A stretch of DNA of 10,488 nt from Leptofilum sp965368765 (GCA_965368765.1 CBDUOF010000180.1:1-10488), one strand, 5' to 3'. Shown: positions 1 to 7,360, numbered from the stretch's first letter. Notes: generated by a model not told the origin, from the sequence alone. Numbers and translations are program-made.

Positions 1-2
1 TT

Positions 3-158
3 GCTCGTTACCACAGTGACATTGATACGGTTGTGGTTCAGTTTGTGAATACAGCTGGTGGCACCCCGATAGTTCCGCTTTTCGATACACAAGGTGGCAC
101 CAAGGTAATGGTATCGAATATCATTTACAACCGTATTGTCCGGATTCTACGCCAGTAA
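3..158 (+). CDS. C-terminal end of an unrecognised protein (5' end outside window)
   Basis: The third forward frame is open from the window edge to a TAA at 156-158 and gives 51 residues, beginning ARYHSDIDTVVQFVN and ending IVRILRQ. The other two forward frames hit stops within about 50 bases, so this frame is the plausible coding one. The residues alternate hydrophobic and polar in a way that suggests beta strands (for example TVVQFVNTAGG and KVMVSNIIY), with a basic tail. I recognise no motif and assign no function. The next gene on this strand starts 449 bases later, so this is the last gene of its transcription unit. Confidence 0.5.
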   Translation, partial: ARYHSDIDTVVVQFVNTAGGTPIVPLFDTQGGTKVMVSNIIYNRIVRILRQ

Positions 159-607
159 TCGATTTTGCGATGGGCGGTGAATTGACCCTCGCTTCAGAAG
201 CGATAAAATGACGGTTTCTTTGAAAAGCGCTTTGACAATACTTTTTATCGTTTTGCCAGTATCCGATTCCAGTTACAGGCTCCTGGCGGCGAAACCATAA
301 GCAGCAGGCCCGAAAAAATGATAAGCTAATAAGTAATTTTTAACACAAAACCGTTTCGTTTTCAGGATTTTCCTTTGAAGTAATCTCCGTCGATCTTTAG
401 ATTATTCCCCTTGTACGCGTCGAGGCAGAGAGAGTGGCAGGGGCAATTAAGCGCATTGTCTTACAGTGCTCGATGGATCATCGTCTTGAAAGATCGTGCT
501 TACCGGCTAAATTTGGGTGAACGATTGGCAACGGCCGTTTCCCCATTCCCCCATCCATTGTTATAATTCCCAGCCTTGCAAACAAACAGGGCAGCAAAGG
601 AACGTTC
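159..607. other. 449-base intergenic region with dyads and a promoter
   Basis: No convincing gene lies here; the open frames on both strands are short and have no recognisable protein pattern. The first 100 bases hold three inverted repeats: CGCTTCAGAAGCG (190-202), CGATAAAA at 201-208 pairing with TTTTATCG at 243-250, and AAAGCGCTTT (224-233). They could end transcription of the upstream gene, though no clean U-tract follows. The middle (about 300-480) is AT-rich in places and otherwise unremarkable. The 3' end carries one ACGGCCGT palindrome (531-538) and the promoter and ribosome binding site of the M16 peptidase. Confidence 0.6.
559..567 (+). promoter_or_regulatory. Extended -10 promoter for the M16 peptidase
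   Basis: TGTTATAAT contains a perfect TATAAT (562-567) preceded by the TGn of an extended -10 element. The hexamer 17 bases upstream (539-544, ttcccc) is a poor -35, which fits an extended -10 promoter. Transcription would start near 574, leaving a leader of about 34 bases. The ACGGCCGT palindrome at 531-538 would be centred near -40. The start site is inferred from spacing. Confidence 0.6.
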
Positions 608-1894
608 ATGACAAACTCGATTCAGAAAACAATTCTTGGCAACGGTCTCACCGTCGTACTCAAAGAGATGCACCATGCCCCGGTCGCCAGCTTCATGGTT
701 TGGTACCGTGTAGGCAGCCGCCACGAAAAGCCCGGCGTCACCGGCGTGTCTCACTGGGTCGAGCACATGATGTTCAAGGGCACCCCCGCCTTCCCCAACG
801 GCTCGCTAGATGGTCTCGTTTCCCGCGAAGGTGGCTTCTGGAACGCTTTCACCTGGGTAGATTTCACCGCCTACTATGAAACGATGCCCGTCAACAAGAT
901 TGAGCTTGCCCTGCAGCTGGAGGCCGACCGTATGATAAACACTATCATGACCCCAGAAGAGGTAGAATCGGAACGCACTGTGATCATGTCTGAACGGCAG
1001 ATGTATGAGAACGATCCCTCTTTCCAGCTAAACGAAGAGCTCAATGCCATCGCGTTTCGCGTCCATCCCTATCACCATGAGGTCATTGGCGATATGGCCG
1101 ATTTAACAACCATGAACCGCGACGATTTGCACGGACACTATCGGCGGCATTATGTGCCCAACAATGCCATCATCATTGGCGTGGGCGATTTTGACCAAAA
1201 TGAGATGCTGCGGCAAATTGAAGCTCAGTTTGGCAGCTTGCCCCCTGGCGAACCCGCTGCGCCGATCACCCGGCAAGAGCCGCTCCAAAAAGGGGAGCGG
1301 CGTGTGGTGGTGCAAGGCCCCGGTGACACCGCCTACCTAACGGCTGCCTACCGCGCGCCGAACGCAGCCCATCCGGATTACTTGCCGCTGGTTTTGCTCA
1401 ATGCAGCCTTTGCCGGTGGCAGCAGTCTGGGGATGTTTGGCAGTGGCGGCAGCAACAAAAGCTCGCGGCTGTACAAAGCGCTGGTCAACAGCGAACTGGC
1501 CGCGAGCGCCTACGGCAGCCTCACGCCGACCATCGATCCCTTTTTATATACGATTAATGCCGTGGTGCAGGCCGGACGTTCTTTGGCTGAAGTAGAAGCG
1601 GCGCTAGATGCAGAATTGGCTCGGCTGGAATCCACTCCCATTACGAAAGAAGAGTTGGCCAAAGCACTTAAACGGGCCAAGGCTGAATTTGTATTGGCTG
1701 GGGAGAGCATTACTGGGCAAGCACAGCTTTTGGGCATGACGGAAGCGGTCATTGGCGATTACCAATGGTATGAAACGGTACTGGAGCGATTGAACCAGAT
1801 TACCCTGGAGGACATTGAACGCGTCCGGGCAAGCTATTTGCGGCCGTCTCAGCGCACAATTGGTTGGTATGAACCAGAAACGGTGACGGGATGA
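608..1894 (+). CDS. M16 family zinc metallopeptidase, catalytic subunit
   Basis: A 428-residue insulinase/pitrilysin-family (M16) peptidase of the roughly 45 kDa type, which cleaves peptides inside a clamshell formed by two such chains. The inverted zinc motif HxxEH is H49-W-V-E52-H53, with H49 and H53 as zinc ligands and E52 as the catalytic base. The third ligand is probably E129 in ERTVIMSE, about 76 residues on, as in the family. The conserved NAFT..DFTAYY block follows at about 79-90. The second half carries a Gly/Ser-rich loop (about 272-286) and the R287/Y289 substrate-binding pair in SRLYKAL, so this chain holds both halves of the active site. There is no signal peptide, so it is probably cytosolic. 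The ATG follows AAAGGA (596-601) by 6 bases. The end overlaps the lipoprotein start by 4 bases. A zinc-less M16 partner lies at 4791-6071. Confidence 0.95.
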   Translation: MTNSIQKTILGNGLTVVLKEMHHAPVASFMVWYRVGSRHEKPGVTGVSHWVEHMMFKGTPAFPNGSLDGLVSREGGFWNAFTWVDFTAYYETMPVNKIELALQLEADRMINTIMTPEEVESERTVIMSERQMYENDPSFQLNEELNAIAFRVHPYHHEVIGDMADLTTMNRDDLHGHYRRHYVPNNAIIIGVGDFDQNEMLRQIEAQFGSLPPGEPAAPITRQEPLQKGERRVVVQGPGDTAYLTAAYRAPNAAHPDYLPLVLLNAAFAGGSSLGMFGSGGSNKSSRLYKALVNSELAASAYGSLTPTIDPFLYTINAVVQAGRSLAEVEAALDAELARLESTPITKEELAKALKRAKAEFVLAGESITGQAQLLGMTEAVIGDYQWYETVLERLNQITLEDIERVRASYLRPSQRTIGWYEPETVTG

Positions 1895-2526
1895 TGCAAT
1901 TTTTCCGACAGACGATGGTGACGGTCGTTTTGATGAGTTTCATTGCCGGTTGTGGGCCGGGTGATGGGCTGAATCCCGATGGAAGTGGGCCAGTGGAACC
2001 GATGACTGGAACGGCCGTTCCAGCCACGCAGCTCTCTGCGCCAACCGCTATTCCTGCGGATCCAACACCCGACGCGCCCCCAATTGCAGCAACCGGGACG
2101 CCACCGATCACGTCACAGCCCATTGTGCCAAGCGCTGCACCCCCCACGTCCAAAATGAGTGCCAACGCCGATGTGCTTTTTGTGTCCGCCAGGGAAACGG
2201 CCGTTGGTCTCTGGTCATTCTCTGTAGAAGTCGCGCATCCAGATACAGGCTGGGACGATTACGCCGATGGCTGGGACGTTGTCCTGCCCGATGGCACCAT
2301 AGCCAAAGCCAGCCCAGATGACCCATTTACCCGTTTACTGCTGCACCCACATGAAACAGAGCAGCCTTTCACCCGAAGCCAAAGCAATATTCCCATCCCT
2401 CCTGAGATCACCACAGTAACGGTGCGCGCGCACGATCTGGTCGATGGTTTTGGCGGGCAAGAAGTGATCGTGGATTTAACGGCCGTTTCTGGCGAAAACT
2501 ATGAAGTTACCCGACTAAACCAATAG
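1891..2526 (+). CDS. Predicted lipoprotein of unknown function
   Basis: A 211-residue protein with a lipoprotein signal: a hydrophobic stretch (about 9-20) ending in the lipobox I-A-G-C with the lipidated cysteine at C21. Residues about 25-90 form a low-complexity linker rich in Pro, Thr and Ala, typical of a tether holding a domain off the membrane. Residues about 95-211 look like a compact beta-rich domain (VLFVSARETAVGLWSFSVEV early, VTVRAHDLVDGFGGQEVIVDL late); I cannot name its family. The start overlaps the M16 stop as ATGA, so translation is very probably coupled to the peptidase. ATG at 1894 is an equally possible start, one residue shorter. The gene carries three ACGGCCGT copies (2011, 2197, 2479), each read as Thr-Ala-Val. 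Confidence 0.85.
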   Translation: MMQFFRQTMVTVVLMSFIAGCGPGDGLNPDGSGPVEPMTGTAVPATQLSAPTAIPADPTPDAPPIAATGTPPITSQPIVPSAAPPTSKMSANADVLFVSARETAVGLWSFSVEVAHPDTGWDDYADGWDVVLPDGTIAKASPDDPFTRLLLHPHETEQPFTRSQSNIPIPPEITTVTVRAHDLVDGFGGQEVIVDLTAVSGENYEVTRLNQ

Positions 2527-2609
2527 TGCTGTAATTTCGTAATGAGGCACAGCGTAATTTTGCCCGTCATTTACTCAGTTATTCAGGTACTCAACGACCT
2601 GCAACCCTT

Positions 2610-4379
2610 ATGAAATCAATCGGTCAAGCCCTCCTGGACGCCATCAAACATCTCAATATTGTGCGCAACCTGCCTAAATACTTTGATGAGGAAGAGCAGC
2701 GGCTGGCGGTGCAATCAGTCATTATTGGGGTGGTGGTGTGGGCTTTTGTGTTTAGCCTGAAAACGGCCGTTCACTGGCTGTTTGAAACCGTACTGCACGC
2801 GTTAGAAGGCGGTCCTTCCCCGTGGCTGCTCTTCATTCCCTTGTTCATAGGCGCATCGATTGTGGTCTGGCTGGCTCGGCTACGGCCGTCCACGCTCTAT
2901 TACCGCGACAAAGACGGCCACGTCCACGAACTCAACGATATCGAAGGGGATGGCCTGGAACGCGCCATCTCGCTCTACTACACGTCCGAGCCATCCTTTG
3001 AGCAGGCGCTTACCGGTCAGGAAGGGGTTGAAGTCCGCTGGGAACTGCCCACATTTTCCCTGGCCATCCGTAAGTTTCTGGCCACCCTGGCCACGTTGGG
3101 CAGTGGCGGCAGCGGCGGGCTGGAAGCCAGCGTCACCCTCATCGGCGAAAGTGTCGCCACCGGACTTTTCAAGCCGCGCCAGGAGCCAGAACCGGGCAAG
3201 CCACTCACCCTTTCCGGCCGATTCTGGCGCTGGTGGCAGCCAGATAAAACCGACCATTTGCAAACTGCCCAGCTCAGTGGCATTGCCGCTGCCGTGGCCG
3301 TGCTGTTGGGCACACCCTTTGCCGCTGCCTTCTTCGCGTCAGAAGTGATGTACCGCTATCGCCCCGTCATCGAAAAGCTTGTCTACTCGCTCATCGCGGC
3401 GCTGGTTGCGTTCTTCCTTACGGACCTCGTCACCGAAGGGCATCCCGGACCATTTGAAACCGATCTGCTTTTTGTGCCGCCCAGCACCTGGCGCTATTTT
3501 GGCGTTTTGCTTTTGCTCGGCATATGCGTCTCCCTTGTCAGTCAATACTTTCGGCGGCTGCGCATTAGCTTTGAGCACGGCTTCCACGATCGGCAGCCCG
3601 AGATTTGGCGACGCCACCTGATTGGCGCCTTTGTGACCGGCGCGATTGCGATCTTCGTCCATTACATCACTCAATATTTCGAGCTAACCGATCACGGACT
3701 CGAACTGGTGCTGGGCCCGGGCGAATCGGTCGTCAATATGGCCTTTGCTGGCGAACTTACCGTGGCCGTGGCCCTGATTGCCCTGGTGGCTAAAATGGTT
3801 GCTACTTTGGCAACCGTCACCTCGGGCGGATCGGCAGGCCTGCTGGTTCCTACCCTTTTCTTTGGCACGATGGTCGCCTCGGCCCTCGCCAACGTGTTCA
3901 ACTATGAGCCTATGGTGCTCATCGTCCCGGCAATGGTGGCCAGCCTGGTTTCCATTGCCAACGTTCCTATGGCTGCCATCTTGTTCGCCGTGGAGGCGTT
4001 TGGCTCGGTTTACATGGTGCCTGCCCTCTTTATGATGGTCATTGGCACCATATTGGCGCATGAACAGACAATTTACCGCACGCAGCGCGACACCTACGAA
4101 AGTCGCCAAATCTTGCCCGGTGTTAGCGTTCGCCGCTTGTCCATACCGGCCAGCTGGGCTAACCAAACCTTGATTGACATTGATTTCCGGCGTGAGTTTG
4201 ATTTGAATGTGATTGGCCTGGTGGAGCAGCACAGTGAGAACGGCCGTCCCCGCATGAGGCTGGGCACGGCATCATCCACGACCCTGGAAGAAGGCGACAC
4301 GCTGGTGGTGCTGGGGCGCGATGAAAAGCTGGCAGAATTAGAAGCGTTTTTAGAGATTGAATATGCGAAAAGAAAGTAA
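2610..4379 (+). CDS. ClC-family chloride channel/transporter with C-terminal TrkA_C-type domain
   Basis: A 589-residue ClC-type anion channel or transporter in the inner membrane. Aligned by eye without gaps to E. coli ClC-ec1, TLGSGGSGGLEASVTLIG (162-179) matches TLGSGMVLGREGPTVQIG, keeping the gating glutamate as E172. TPFAAAFFASEVM matches the segment with E202/E203: E245 is kept but the internal proton glutamate is V246. SGGSAGLLVP (405-414) matches the GGIFAP region, and Y489 in TIYRT matches the central tyrosine Y445. The anion-binding GSGIP motif appears as G113-D-G-L-E117 inside a soluble-looking insert (about 93-150). Residues about 508-589 (NVIGLVEQ, then LEEGDTLVVLGRDEKL) resemble a TrkA_C/RCK_C ligand-binding domain, suggesting cytosolic gating control. 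No clear Shine-Dalgarno precedes the ATG, so the start is less certain than the gene. Confidence 0.9.
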   Translation: MKSIGQALLDAIKHLNIVRNLPKYFDEEEQRLAVQSVIIGVVVWAFVFSLKTAVHWLFETVLHALEGGPSPWLLFIPLFIGASIVVWLARLRPSTLYYRDKDGHVHELNDIEGDGLERAISLYYTSEPSFEQALTGQEGVEVRWELPTFSLAIRKFLATLATLGSGGSGGLEASVTLIGESVATGLFKPRQEPEPGKPLTLSGRFWRWWQPDKTDHLQTAQLSGIAAAVAVLLGTPFAAAFFASEVMYRYRPVIEKLVYSLIAALVAFFLTDLVTEGHPGPFETDLLFVPPSTWRYFGVLLLLGICVSLVSQYFRRLRISFEHGFHDRQPEIWRRHLIGAFVTGAIAIFVHYITQYFELTDHGLELVLGPGESVVNMAFAGELTVAVALIALVAKMVATLATVTSGGSAGLLVPTLFFGTMVASALANVFNYEPMVLIVPAMVASLVSIANVPMAAILFAVEAFGSVYMVPALFMMVIGTILAHEQTIYRTQRDTYESRQILPGVSVRRLSIPASWANQTLIDIDFRREFDLNVIGLVEQHSENGRPRMRLGTASSTTLEEGDTLVVLGRDEKLAELEAFLEIEYAKRK

Positions 4380-4790
4380 GTGAGTAATGGGTTGTTTCTC
4401 TCTGGCATTTGCACCGATTTTCAATTTGCCTCACCTCAGGATGCGGCGAATCTTACCCGTTTCTGCTGCGGTGACGCGCTGGCCGACCAAATTTTGGCAA
4501 ACCCAATGGGTATCCTGCCAGAGTGCACCGGCATTTGGTGGCAAACGGTGTGAATGTTATCATCGTGCGACCTGACAATCACCGTTTTTATTTTGGTTGT
4601 TCAGGCACATCCTTAAAATTAAAATCTGAATGGATTCTTTTCGGCAAGATATCTCAACAAAAGCGGCTCGACATGACAATTCTATGGTAACTTCCTTACC
4701 CTGTCTTTCCCGACAATCGCGTACTGTCAGTCCGACTTCTTTCGAGGAATCCCTTTAACCTGCACCATCAGCAGCCTTTGGCAAACATCT
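4380..4790. other. 411-base gap without a convincing gene
   Basis: I see no gene I would defend. The plus-strand open frame at 4387-4575 (62 codons) lacks a ribosome binding site and protein-like pattern. The minus strand is open without a start codon from 4556 down to a TGA at 4431-4433, ending GKIRRILR; this could be a decayed gene end. An imperfect inverted repeat pairs CCTGACAA (4571-4578) with TTGTTCAGG (4597-4605). The AT-rich stretch at 4585-4640 may contain the promoter of the downstream M16 gene, but no hexamer pair stands out. Confidence 0.5.
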
Positions 4791-6071
4791 ATGACGAACA
4801 CGCAAACGCACACCTACCCCAATAGCGCCACCATCCACCGCGAACAACTGTCCAACGGCATTACCGTCCTGGTTTATGAACGGCCCGGCTCTCAATCGGT
4901 AGTGATTGAGGGATATTTGCCAGCGGGGGCATTGGCGGAGGCACCGGCACAAAGCGGACTGGCCAACTACACGGCCGTTTCCCTGATGCGCGGTAGCCAA
5001 AGCTTCAATTTTGACCAGATTTATGAAACGCTAGAGTCGATGGGGGCGGAACTCGGCTTTAGCAGCGGCTATCACCTTACCTCATTTTCTAGCCAATGTT
5101 TGGCCGAAGATGCCAATGCTGTCCTGAATCTGTTGGCGAGCGTCCTGCGCCAACCCACCTTCCCGGAGGCCCCACTCCACCAGCTAAAAGGGCAGCTTGT
5201 CACTGGGCTGCAAATGCGGGCCAACGACACGCAGCAGATGGCTAATTTAACCTTCCGCGAACTTATCTATCCAAACCACCCATACGGCCGTTCCCAAAAT
5301 GGCTCCCTGCAAACGGTGCCCGGTCTGACCGTGGCCGATGTGCAGCAATTTCACGCCTCCCATTATGGCCCGCAGGGGATGGTCATTTGTGTCGTAGGCG
5401 CGTTGTCGCCATCCCAGGCAGTGGCACTAGTACGTGACGTGCTAGGCGATTGGCAAAATGGGGCGCAGCGACCTTTACCCCAGTTGCCAGAGATTGAAGT
5501 TATAAACGGCCGTCTCTACCACCATCATGCCATGCCAGACAAATACCAAAGTGACATCATGCTTGGCCGTCCTGGCCCCAGCCGCCTCGCCGACGACTAC
5601 CTTCCTGCCAGTCTGATGAACACGGTTCTGGGCATTTTTGGCATGATGGGGCGCATTGGCAAAACAGTGCGTGAGGCGCAAGGGTTGGCCTACTACGCCT
5701 ACAGCAGCCTGCAGGGCGGGCTGGGTCCCGGCGCCTGGCTGGCTGCTGCTGGCGTCGCCCCCGACAGGGTGGACCAGGCCATCAGCAGCATTTTGGATGA
5801 AGTGGCTCGCATTCAAAATGAACGGGTTCCTGCTGAGGAGTTGGCCGACAGTCAGGCTTACCGCGTTGGTTCGCTGCCCGTCGGGCTAGAAACCAACCAC
5901 GGCCTGGCCAACGTCATCACTGACATGGAGCTCTACGGTTGGGGGCTGGATTACCTGTTAAACTATCCCAATCTGGTACGCGCCATTACCCCGGAACAGG
6001 TACAGGCTGCCGCCCAAAAATATCTCAGCCTTGAAAACTTGGGGATTGCCGTTGCCGGACCCACCATTTAA
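4791..6071 (+). CDS. M16 family peptidase-like protein, non-catalytic subunit
   Basis: A 426-residue M16 protein of the same fold and nearly the same length as the zinc peptidase at 608-1894, but without a zinc site. Where the partner has HWVEH, this chain reads N59-Y-T-A-V63, so both histidines and the glutamate are gone, and no ERxxVxxE third-ligand block is present. The second half keeps the family pattern GRIGKTVREAQGLAYYAYS (287-305), with R288 in place of the substrate-binding arginine and G290 where the usual aromatic sits. Such chains normally pair with a catalytic M16 subunit and help hold the substrate; I infer that role here. No signal peptide is visible. The Shine-Dalgarno is weak. 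Two ACGGCCGT copies besides the one at the lost active site lie at 5284 and 5506. Confidence 0.92.
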   Translation: MTNTQTHTYPNSATIHREQLSNGITVLVYERPGSQSVVIEGYLPAGALAEAPAQSGLANYTAVSLMRGSQSFNFDQIYETLESMGAELGFSSGYHLTSFSSQCLAEDANAVLNLLASVLRQPTFPEAPLHQLKGQLVTGLQMRANDTQQMANLTFRELIYPNHPYGRSQNGSLQTVPGLTVADVQQFHASHYGPQGMVICVVGALSPSQAVALVRDVLGDWQNGAQRPLPQLPEIEVINGRLYHHHAMPDKYQSDIMLGRPGPSRLADDYLPASLMNTVLGIFGMMGRIGKTVREAQGLAYYAYSSLQGGLGPGAWLAAAGVAPDRVDQAISSILDEVARIQNERVPAEELADSQAYRVGSLPVGLETNHGLANVITDMELYGWGLDYLLNYPNLVRAITPEQVQAAAQKYLSLENLGIAVAGPTI

Positions 6072-6088
6072 TTGTGAATCCGGTGGGT
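6059..6088 (+). terminator. Stem-loop across the stop codon of the second M16 gene
   Basis: ACCCACC (6059-6065) pairs perfectly with GGTGGGT (6082-6088) around a 16-base loop that contains the TAA stop (6069-6071). A second, small hairpin (AGAG 6091-6094 with CTCT 6101-6104) follows. There is no U-tract, so this is either a weak or Rho-assisted terminator or an RNA-stability element before acpS. The pairing is seen; the role is inferred. Confidence 0.3.
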
Positions 6089-6139
6089 AAAGAGCAAATT
6101 CTCTGAGCACGCTGTTGTCAAAACGCTTTAGGAAATTAG

Positions 6140-6505
6140 ATGTTAGCTGTCGGTGTCGATATGATTGAAATAGCCCGGATTGAACGCGGTATCATCCGGC
6201 ACGGCGATCGGTTTTTGCGGCGCTTTTTCACGGAGCAGGAGATTGCCTACTGCAACGGCCGTTTGCCCAGCCTTGCTGGACGATTTGCCATAAAAGAGGC
6301 GGTGGGCAAAGCTTTCGGTACCGGCATCGGCGACATAAGCTGGACAGATGTTGAAGTCGTATGCGACGGACGCGGCAAGCCAAAACTGCAGCTTCACAAT
6401 CGTGCTCGTGCGCTGGCAGCCGAGCATGGCTGGTCAGAGCTGGATATCAGCCTAACCCATACAGACACCCACGCCATTGGATTTGTCGTGGCAACGGGGA
6501 AATAG
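6140..6505 (+). CDS. acpS: Holo-[acyl-carrier-protein] synthase
   Basis: A 121-residue AcpS-type 4'-phosphopantetheinyl transferase, the usual length. It moves phosphopantetheine from coenzyme A to the conserved serine of apo-ACP, activating it for fatty acid synthesis in the cytosol. Motifs run in family order: GVDMIEIARIE with the metal-binding D7, a TEQE segment (31-34), LAGRFAIKEAVGKAFGTGI (45-63) with metal-binding E53 and CoA-contacting lysines, GRGKPKL (78-84), and ISLTHTDTHAIGFVVA (103-118) where the usual SISH reads SLTH with H106. The substitution is mild and the enzyme should be active. AGGA at 6130-6133 sits 6 bases before the ATG. It follows the M16 gene by 68 bases and may be read with it. 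Confidence 0.95.
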   Translation: MLAVGVDMIEIARIERGIIRHGDRFLRRFFTEQEIAYCNGRLPSLAGRFAIKEAVGKAFGTGIGDISWTDVEVVCDGRGKPKLQLHNRARALAAEHGWSELDISLTHTDTHAIGFVVATGK

Positions 6506-6574
6506 TCGACCAAACGAGAAAGTGATGTAAGGTTTGCAGTTCCTGAAAGGTCTTACGTAATGGATAAAATTGCA

Positions 6575-6580
6575 GGAGGA
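6575..6580 (+). promoter_or_regulatory. Strong Shine-Dalgarno for the alpha/beta hydrolase
   Basis: GGAGGA lies 8 bases before the ATG at 6589. It is the strongest ribosome binding site in the window and fixes the start of the hydrolase. An AT-rich -10-like TAAAAT (6565-6570) lies just upstream, but no matching -35 is seen. Confidence 0.7.
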
Positions 6581-6588
6581 TATGTATC

Positions 6589-7347
6589 ATGACAACCTGG
6601 ACAGCCCCCGACGGCTCCGACATTAACTATGAACAGTACGGCGGCCACGATGACAACAAACCTAACCTGCTGCTGCTCCCCGGCTTACTCGGTGCCATCA
6701 GCAGTCAGTGGCGGCCGTTTCTTAAACCGCTCGCAGAGAGCTATCACCTCACCCTGGTAGATTTACGCGGACACGGCCGTTCACAAAATAATGCCCCCAC
6801 GCTCAATGTCAACCAAATGATTGACGATCTCACTGGTTTGCTTGACCATCTTAACATTGAGCGACTGCATATTGCTGGCTACAGTCTCGGTGGTTACCTG
6901 GGGCTCATGTTAGCCTTGAATCAACCTCGGCGGGTGGCAACCTTACTAATGCACGCCACGAAATTTTATTGGACAGCCGATGCAGCCAACAAAATGCGAG
7001 CACAGCTTGATCCCGACACAATGGCGCAAAAAGTGCCGACCTATGCCGACCAGCTTGTGCAGGATCACGGTGGACGACAGTGGCGCACGCTGGTACGTCA
7101 AGCAGCCGAGCTTACCAGCAATCTGGTCGAAGGCGGCATTTCGGAACGACAGCTTAAAAATGCCCAATGTCCCGTGCTCGTTAGCGTCGGAGACCGCGAT
7201 GAACTAGTCCCGCTGCCCGAGGCGTTCCGCTTGAGCCGTGCCCTACCCTACGGTGAGCTTCTGGTTCTACCCAACACCCGCCATCCATTACAAACCGTTC
7301 GGCACGTACCGCTCATACCCATGATGCAACAGTTTCATGCGGAGTAA
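6589..7347 (+). CDS. Alpha/beta hydrolase
   Basis: A 252-residue single-domain alpha/beta-hydrolase-fold protein, probably cytosolic. The oxyanion-hole region is LLLLPGLLGAISSQW (27-41), followed by DLRGHGRS (58-65), and the nucleophile elbow G-Y-S99-L-G is clear. The acid is probably D204 in GDRDELVP and the base H232 in NTRHP, giving a complete catalytic triad in the expected order. The overall pattern resembles small ester, lactone or MenH-like hydrolases; the sequence does not reveal the substrate. It has its own strong Shine-Dalgarno 83 bases after acpS and precedes the deacetylase by 58 bases. The DNA of the DLRGHGRS motif carries an exact ACGGCCGT (6773-6780). Confidence 0.92.
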   Translation: MTTWTAPDGSDINYEQYGGHDDNKPNLLLLPGLLGAISSQWRPFLKPLAESYHLTLVDLRGHGRSQNNAPTLNVNQMIDDLTGLLDHLNIERLHIAGYSLGGYLGLMLALNQPRRVATLLMHATKFYWTADAANKMRAQLDPDTMAQKVPTYADQLVQDHGGRQWRTLVRQAAELTSNLVEGGISERQLKNAQCPVLVSVGDRDELVPLPEAFRLSRALPYGELLVLPNTRHPLQTVRHVPLIPMMQQFHAE

Positions 7348-7360
7348 TCAAGAATTGAGA

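Noticed and set aside
230..262. TTGACA at 232-237 as a -35 box.
   Set aside because: No acceptable -10 hexamer lies 16-18 bases downstream.
1439..3113. The 15-mer GGCAGTGGCGGCAGC occurs in both the M16 gene (1439) and the ClC gene (3099).
   Set aside because: Both encode Gly-Ser loops (GSGGS) required by their families with the same preferred codons; no extended similarity flanks them.
3684..4232. Long minus-strand open frame (182 codons) inside the ClC gene.
   Set aside because: It is the antisense shadow of a gene with strong family motifs; its own product is His/Gly/Arg-rich and shows no domain.
4387..4575. Plus-strand open frame of 62 codons in the gap after the ClC gene.
   Set aside because: No ribosome binding site, no recognisable domain, and odd composition; it is antisense to the slightly more protein-like minus-strand stretch.
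4965..4980. ACGGCCGT at 4971 encodes T-A-V exactly where the second M16 chain has lost the V-E-H part of HxxEH, as if the palindrome destroyed the active site.
   Set aside because: Non-catalytic M16 chains commonly carry a Leu/Tyr-Thr-Ala pattern at this place, so Thr-Ala was probably there first and the word only fixed the codons.
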